NCBI GenBank assembly: GCA_007449985.2
Contig: VIIQ02000234.1
Coordinates: 62,001 to 126,000 of the forward strand
Direction: 5' to 3'
DNA length: 64,000 nt
Origin: Desmodesmus armatus
Taxonomy: Eukaryota; Chlorophyta; Chlorophyceae; Sphaeropleales; Scenedesmaceae
Both the position numbers and the translations under genes were made by a program. Below are positions 58,491 through 64,000 of this stretch, one piece after another; position 1 is the first letter of the stretch, and each line of letters begins with the position of its first letter. The notes below the pieces were generated by a model. It had not been told where the DNA came from. It saw nothing but the letters and a program-made list of their open reading frames with translations, and did not search any database.

Positions 58491-59119
58491 TCATACCCGC
58501 ACGTACACGCCGGGCTTGTTCTGCTTGTGCTTCGGCTTGTTGTCGCTGTTCCTCTGCGCACAACAGCACAACAGCACAACAACATATGTCATGTTGCTGC
58601 CAAGGCTTGCATGTCTCTTCCATCCATTGTTCACGCCTGTTGGAAACAGCTCGGGGAAAGGTTTCAAGCATGTGTTTGAGAGCAAGGGTTGCTTAGAACC
58701 ACTGCGTTCACATGCTACAAGGTTTAGTGAACCCCTATTATGACTATTTAACGCATGAATCGTCGATGCCTTCCGTCAACGGTTGACCCAACTTCAAGTC
58801 ATTCCCCAGCCTGATGGTTAGGGCCAGACTTCGTAGTGGCTGGCCCTGATCAGTGGGTGGCTATGGGCAACAAAGCTGGCAACTGACCTTCACCAACTGC
58901 CTGCACAACGTGCAGGCCAGCTAGTCCTAGAGTCCACAAAGCTGGTAGAACCTGGTTGGCATTCGTCGACATCAGGGCTCGGCGAGGGAGGTTCTTGTCG
59001 GACGATGGCGCTATGTCCACGTCGTGCTCGGAGTTTGGTATCGCCATCACGGCTGTGACAGACACGATCTGATGGCTGCAGATCAGGGCCAGGCACAGAA
59101 GTCCGATCGCTCGCACCAT
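58491..59119 (-). CDS. Small putative secreted or membrane protein
   Basis: Exon 59119-58894 joins 58636-58491 in phase (G/GTGAAG donor, CCAACAG acceptor) for 123 residues. The N-terminus MVRAIGLLCLALICSHQIV looks like a signal peptide; AIPNSEHDVDIAPSSDKN is a hydrophilic mature start; a hydrophobic VLPALWTLGLAGLHVVQAVG segment and a basic C-terminus NSDNKPKHKQNKPGVYVRV follow. A 30-nt GTTGTT...GCGCAG stretch inside exon 2 could also be a micro-intron without changing frame. No family recognised. Confidence 0.45.
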
Positions 59120-61251
59120 GATGCGACGGTTGGCGCGTACGCTTGCAAGCGTCGGTCTGCAGTATGATGTACTGTTTGCAGGCTGCGACTGTCAGGGACA
59201 GCTTGGGATAGCGCGAAGGTGTATGTGCTGTTTTTTGGATCATTTCAGCCTCTTGAAGCCACATTCACGGGTATTTTGGAAGGCGGGTCGGCCCCCACCT
59301 ACACTACCACGCGGAAGTCCAGTGGAAGGTCGCCCGCCCAACTCCAAGGTAGAGTGTGCAAGACCGTCTCTGTTCCGGAAGAGAGGCGGATCAAAAGTTT
59401 GAGATTAGTGATCTCAACAACGGCGTTTGGCGGGGTATGGGAATCGGGCTTACATGGTACATGCGTGCGATGGCCTGGGGGATTGCGGTTTCGGTACGGT
59501 CAGCTGACGTTCAGCTTGTGGCTGTGCCTGCTGAGGCTGCGAATGCTATGTGATGGTCATGTGCAGCTTTCTGCTGCTTTGCACGACCTGCTGCGGCTGC
59601 TGTGCACAACACACCTCCATGTTTGGTTTGTGAAAAGTACTGAAGTGGACACAGCAATACGTCGTGATATCAAGGCACCCGCACCTCTACTACCGTTCTC
59701 GTGTAACAGTGTTTGTCAGGTCTGCAGTGCTGCCCTGTTTCTTCTCCTTAGACTGCTGCAACTTGCGGTATGATACCGGCTCTGGTTTGTCATAATTTGA
59801 CAACGGCCCGTTGCGGTAAAGCTGAGAGTGTCAATGGTCTGTTCTGGTGCCTAGGGCCAGCTGGCCTGCCAGGCACTACAGGACATGAAAGCAGCAAGCT
59901 ACATACCATTTTACGAGCCTCTGGCTAGTACATGTCATGCTTGCAAACGGTGTGGGGGATTCCCTTGAATACCACTACCTGCTTCCTGGCACTGGGAGTG
60001 GGGGTGGTCGATGAATGAGGCGGCCCCGGCCCCCAAAAGCATCACCAAGTGGACTCACGGCACACCCAAACACATTGACACACCTGGCCGCCACGACGCG
60101 GCGTACGGTGGCTCACAACAAACACAACATTTGTGCTGCGCACACCCAGCGGCCCTGGCCCAACATCTCAGCTAGCCCGGGAATGTTGCTCGAGCAAAAG
60201 CGTTCAATGTCGGACAGGCTTGATGAGTCCCAGTGGCTGGTATGTGACATGATGCTATGGTGTCCAAGTCAGCCGCAGGGGTACGCACCAGTGATGCAGG
60301 GGGCACTTTACACCCCACACCGAGGCACCGTGTTTGAGTCTGTTGGACATGGCATGTTCAAAATTGGGCTAATACACACATCACGTGCAAAGTTGGTCAC
60401 CACCACCCATTCTGGGCAGTTGAGCCTACAGCCTCTTGGTGACAGCCACTGGCTTTGAATGCTGGCAAGACCTATGTAGTGGTTTGAGTTGTGCTGTCGT
60501 GTGCTTTTCAGCACAACCCTAAACCCTTCAGCAGCAGCAGTGTGTGCATGTACGCTGCGCCTGCATTGCCACATTGTCTGGTTTTTTTGAGCACGGTCCA
60601 GCTCAGAGATAGACAATAGTAACCTGAGTCTTTCAGTCCGTTCTGTGGTTTCCTGTCTTTTCTGTCTTATCTGCGGATCGCCAAAATTGGTTCTGTCCTC
60701 TCGCGTCGCGGTTACGGACAGCATCCCCCTCCCTTATTCTAGTAGTGGATTTCCCGTAAACATGTGCGCACTCAGCATCAGTGCATCAGGATGGGCTGCT
60801 GGCAGCAGCAAATGCTTGGCGCAAGCGAGGTCCATGGCACCATAGCAGCAGCAACAGCAGTGATATGTCACCCATGCACGTTGCACATCATGTTGTGCTT
60901 CCGCACATGCACCGTGCTGCGGCCGTACCAGCATACCTGTCACCAGCTGTTTCCATCATGTGATACCTGTGTCAATAAAATAAGGTCGGACATACAGCCC
61001 GACCTAGTTGACGTCTACAGCACAAGCCGCGGCGACCACACACGTCTGTCATGCATACCGTATGCTATACCATATGATGTGACATCAGGCGGTAGCGCCG
61101 CCTCAGTCACTTCTTCACAAAACGACAGACATATGCATTCCACTGCTGGACATCCACTGGCATGCGATCACTGAAAGGAGGGCTGTGCACGCAGCGCCTG
61201 CAACTTGATGAAAGAAAATGTCAACACCCTATGCACAATGAGGACGGCTGC
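59120..61251. other. Intergenic region, 2.1 kb, no supported gene
   Basis: Open frames on the plus strand at 59,219-59,773 and 60,015-60,458 were read; neither shows family resemblance or splice-linked neighbours. Part may be the 3'UTR of the 2-hydroxyacid dehydrogenase gene. Confidence 0.4.
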
Positions 61252-63900
61252 TCAGTATCCTCTGTCCCTGTCCACCAGGTTGACGGGCAGTACCCCTTGG
61301 CCTGACACTACGCTGTGGTAGTTGGCGGCTATCTGGTCAGCTGCAGTCTGCAAGTGCACGCCACAACAGCGAGACAGCAACAGAGGCAACACCGATTGGT
61401 TGGTGACGGGTTGTGTGGAATTTGATTTCTGTCTCTGTCACCAGTGCCTACTCCTAGTCTACCACCAACTATCTCTCCCCCCCCCCCCGAATAGGGCTCA
61501 TAATCAAGCAGTGCAGCCCTAGCAAGCACGCTCAGGCTAGGCTAGCCAGCCAATAGGTGGCAGAAATGGCTGGTTAGTGACCTGCAAGGCTTGCCGGCTG
61601 GCCCGGGGCTCCAACCACCTTGTGTGACAAGCGTTGCAACTGTGCGAGACGAACAAGCAGCCACGTCAGCTTCCATTTGCTTTTTTCGTGGCTGCTGTTC
61701 AAGTTTCCAACAGCGGTTGGATTCCAGGACGATCCCAAAACCTCGCTTCCAGCAATTGTCACGCACCTCCAGAGTTGTCATGCTGGCCACATGTGGGGTG
61801 ATGCGCACACGGGGGTGGCTCCACAGGGGGGACGTCGGCGGCAGCGGCTCCGTGGCAAACACATCCAGCAGGGCAAAACCAACCTGCACACAACGCGTAA
61901 GAGGGGTCCCCGCGTATCGGAGTTCGTCTTGGAAATTATGGTATGGTGTTTGTCACGTGTCCAGGTCCCGCCATTACCGGAGTTGGTTTGTGTTATGTTT
62001 TGCGACCTTTTGAGGCTGCCCAAGCTGGACATCCAAGCAAACAGACCGCTATGTCAAGACAAACTTGCTCATAGGCTCACTAACCAGGGCTGCCAACGGG
62101 GTGCCCCACAGACACCCAAGCAACGCACATCGCAAAGCAGTGGGGGAAGAAGGGTGTGCATGCATCACCCACACACCTTGTCACTGTTCAGTGCTGCGAG
62201 CAAATCCTCCTCCACAACATGTTTCCCACGCCCCCCGTTGATGAGGGCTGAGCCCGGCCGCAGCCACGACAGCAGCTCAGCATTGATGATGCCTGCCTCA
62301 GCAGCAGAGACAGCAGCAGCAGCAGCAGCAGCAGCAAGCGTGGTGTCGGCAGACACAGCAAAGTACAAACCCACCAGTCGGGTTTTCCTTTGCATTCGCA
62401 AACACACGAAATTATCATACCAGAAGCCCCCCCCCCCCACACCGACACCGACCTGTCGTTTGTTCTGTCAGTGGCAGCAGGCACACCAACACGTCCTGCT
62501 GTGACACAAACTCATGCAGCTGCTGCTGGCCCGGCCCGAGCACCTGCACATACACAGTTTGTCCACTCCTGCCCCCCCCCCCCACAACCAACAGAGTACT
62601 GCAGCAGCGGCACCAGCCTCTACCATACACACCCACCTGTCGTTTGTTCTGTCAGTGGCAGCAGGCACACCAACACATCCTGCTGTGACACAAAATCCCG
62701 CAGCTGATGCTGGCCTACAAACGTCCGCAGCCCCCCACCCCCCACCCCACCCGCCCCGCTCCTGCACAACCACCCATGTACTCACTCAACATGCACTTGC
62801 ACACGCTCTTCCCTCTTCTGTGCATCACGTTGTGTCCCCCCCCCCCCCCCGCCCAGGACAACCGCGCACCAACCCCCCACACCCACCCACCTGTTGTCTG
62901 CTGTGTCAGTGGCAGCAGGCACACCAAGACATCCTGCTGTGCCACAAACTCTTGCAGCTGCTGCTGACCCGCAAACGTCCGCAGCCCCTCCCTCTCCTGC
63001 TGCTGCTGTGTGCTGCTGGGTTTGGTCCTGCTCCAGCCTGACACACGGTAGCCTAGGGACTGAAGGGCCTTAGCAGTAGCCAACCCCATCACACCTGCAG
63101 GTTGGACACATGTGCAGGACACAGGGCAGGCTGCTTTTGAGGCTTGCCAGTGCGATGTGGTGCAAATGAGGCAAGAGACCATCACAATCTAGGGACAAGG
63201 GAATAGGTGGCGTCCTGCTCCAGCCTGACACCTTGTACCCTAGGGACTGAAGGGCCTTGGCGGTGGCTAGACCCATCACACCTGCAGAACAACAGAATAA
63301 AACAGCAGCTAGGTTTGCGTGGTCAGTATACTTGGTAGCTGCTATATTGCAAACCTTGCAGTGCTCTGACACCCAAAAGGTGCAAAACAGGAAGTGTGCA
63401 CATGAAGTCACTGCACATGGCTTCGCACGGTGTGATTCAGGCAAGGGAGGGATATTCGTCTAGGGTTTGCAGGGCCCTGGGCGGTGGCTAAACACATCAC
63501 ACCTGCAGCAACAGTTCTGGACAACCTTGGAGTATTGTGAAGCCCGCAAGGGGTGGGCACATGATGTGTGAATCAGTGAGGGGGGTCTCTTGTTAGTGCT
63601 GCATCACTGACAAGACCCCCCTCCTTATCAGTCAGTGCTGCTGACTATCAAGGTCAGAAAAAATCCACCCCATCATGAGCAGGAGTTCCACTCCCAGATG
63701 TTCAGATACATATGTAGCATCAGCCAGTCGGATGGTATCACTAGTGTACTGAAGTAGGCTCTAATCCTGAGGACCCCCCCCCCCCCCCACCACCCACCCA
63801 CACATATAGACTCCCCCACTCACCCATGCCCATCAACCCCACTGCCACGTCACAGCTGTCCCTGTTGGAGCGAGACTCTATCGCCTGGTCCCACTCACAC
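61252..63900 (-). CDS. GhrA-like D-2-hydroxyacid dehydrogenase, C-terminal part
   Basis: This family reduces glyoxylate/hydroxypyruvate or related 2-oxoacids with NAD(P)H. Exons 63900-63824, 63094-62891, 62292-62177, 61883-61767 and 61347-61252 join in phase; the 5' exons lie beyond the right edge. Motifs: Rossmann [17 protein letters not shown] (GxGxxG); [27 protein letters not shown] with the catalytic Arg; [16 protein letters not shown] with the Glu; RITPHVAS with the His; C-terminal DQIAANY and VDRDRGY, as in GhrA. An insert rich in Gln/Ser ([13 protein letters not shown]) lies after the Rossmann strand. The second exon's two ends are each copied twice more in the flanking introns. Confidence 0.9.
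62453..62735 (-). repeat. Two copies of a dehydrogenase exon end with donors
   Basis: Copies end at 62,637 (GTGGGT donor) and 62,453 (GTCGGT) and encode [19 protein letters not shown], against [19 protein letters not shown] in the main exon ending at 62,891. Each keeps the same phase-1 donor position and is followed by a G run on the sense strand. No acceptor with good context precedes them. Confidence 0.9.
63195..63281 (-). repeat. Copy of dehydrogenase exon start with acceptor
   Basis: After a TTCTGCAG acceptor it encodes [20 protein letters not shown], nearly identical to the exon at 63,094, then diverges ([12 protein letters not shown]). It could be spliced to the upstream exon but has no clear donor. 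Confidence 0.85.
63455..63502 (-). repeat. Decayed third copy of the dehydrogenase exon start
   Basis: CTGCAG followed by sequence encoding [13 protein letters not shown]; the match to [12 protein letters not shown] fades after about 12 codons. The acceptor dinucleotide is kept. Confidence 0.75.
63774..63789. repeat. Poly-C tract (poly-G on the sense strand of the dehydrogenase)
   Basis: A run of ~16 C lies 35 bp beyond the donor of the exon ending at 63,824. Similar runs lie in other introns of this gene at about 61,479-61,489, 62,427-62,438, 62,571-62,583 and 62,836-62,851. Confidence 0.85.
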
Positions 63901-64000
63901 CTGCACACATGGCAAACACATGGGGCAGTGATGATCCGCATTAGAGGGCTGTACACGACCTGACTGGTGCAGACATGCCTGGCCAGGGTGTCATTCAGCT

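Noticed and set aside
58491..58560. Trypsin-like C-terminal motif (NKPGVYVRV)
   Set aside because: Resembles the serine-protease ending, but no catalytic His, Asp or Ser region precedes it; probably chance.
60015..60458. Plus-strand 147-codon open frame
   Set aside because: Starts in low-similarity sequence; no recognised motif and no neighbouring exons.

Overview
The window looks like nuclear DNA of a chlorophyte green alga, probably a volvocalean such as Haematococcus (inference). Evidence: intron-dense genes with GT-AG introns and frequent CTGCAG acceptors; plastid-targeted proteins including a light-harvesting (LHC) family protein and chlorophyll b reductase; TGTAA poly(A) signals; very long CAG/CTG and poly-C/poly-G tracts; polyQ/polyA/polyS-rich proteins. 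No prokaryotic-type operons, rRNA, convincing tRNA or CRISPR array was seen. Most gene models below were rebuilt by matching reading-frame phase across splice sites.

Layout. 1-6.3 kb (-): N-terminal and Walker A part of a SNF2-family (SHPRH/Rad5-like) DNA-dependent ATPase, full of triplet repeats, with a 9-copy 80-bp minisatellite in an intron. 6.8-8.3 kb (+): a small transit-peptide, single-membrane-span protein. 8.3-10.2 kb: intergenic DNA with a long hairpin and direct repeats. 10.4-13.5 kb (+): a nine-exon unrecognised protein with a Gln-rich C-terminus, behind a promoter with 10-bp phased repeats. 15.7-21.7 kb (-): a ~1,145-residue coiled-coil protein. 24.4-25.7 kb (-): an unrecognised Cys-containing protein. 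27.3-29.4 kb (-) and 29.8-32.3 kb (+): a divergent LHC protein and the chlorophyll b reductase NYC1, head to head with 379 bp between start codons. 34.9-37.0 kb (+) and 38.1-42.0 kb (-): two F-box/leucine-rich-repeat paralogues, tail to tail; the second is split by a ~1.8-kb insertion. 45.2-49.5 kb (-): mitochondrial pyruvate dehydrogenase kinase, complete in nine exons. 51.5-55.5 kb (-): a MYND zinc-finger protein with a decayed partial duplicate beside it. 58.5-59.1 kb (-): a small putative secreted protein. 61.3-63.9 kb (-): the C-terminal part of a GhrA-like 2-hydroxyacid dehydrogenase that runs off the right edge.

Two themes stand out. First, four genes carry extra copies of exon ends, often with the splice signal, inside their own introns ('exon shadows'). 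Second, an LHC antenna protein and the enzyme that starts chlorophyll b breakdown share one short divergent promoter region, which suggests coordinated antenna remodelling (inference).
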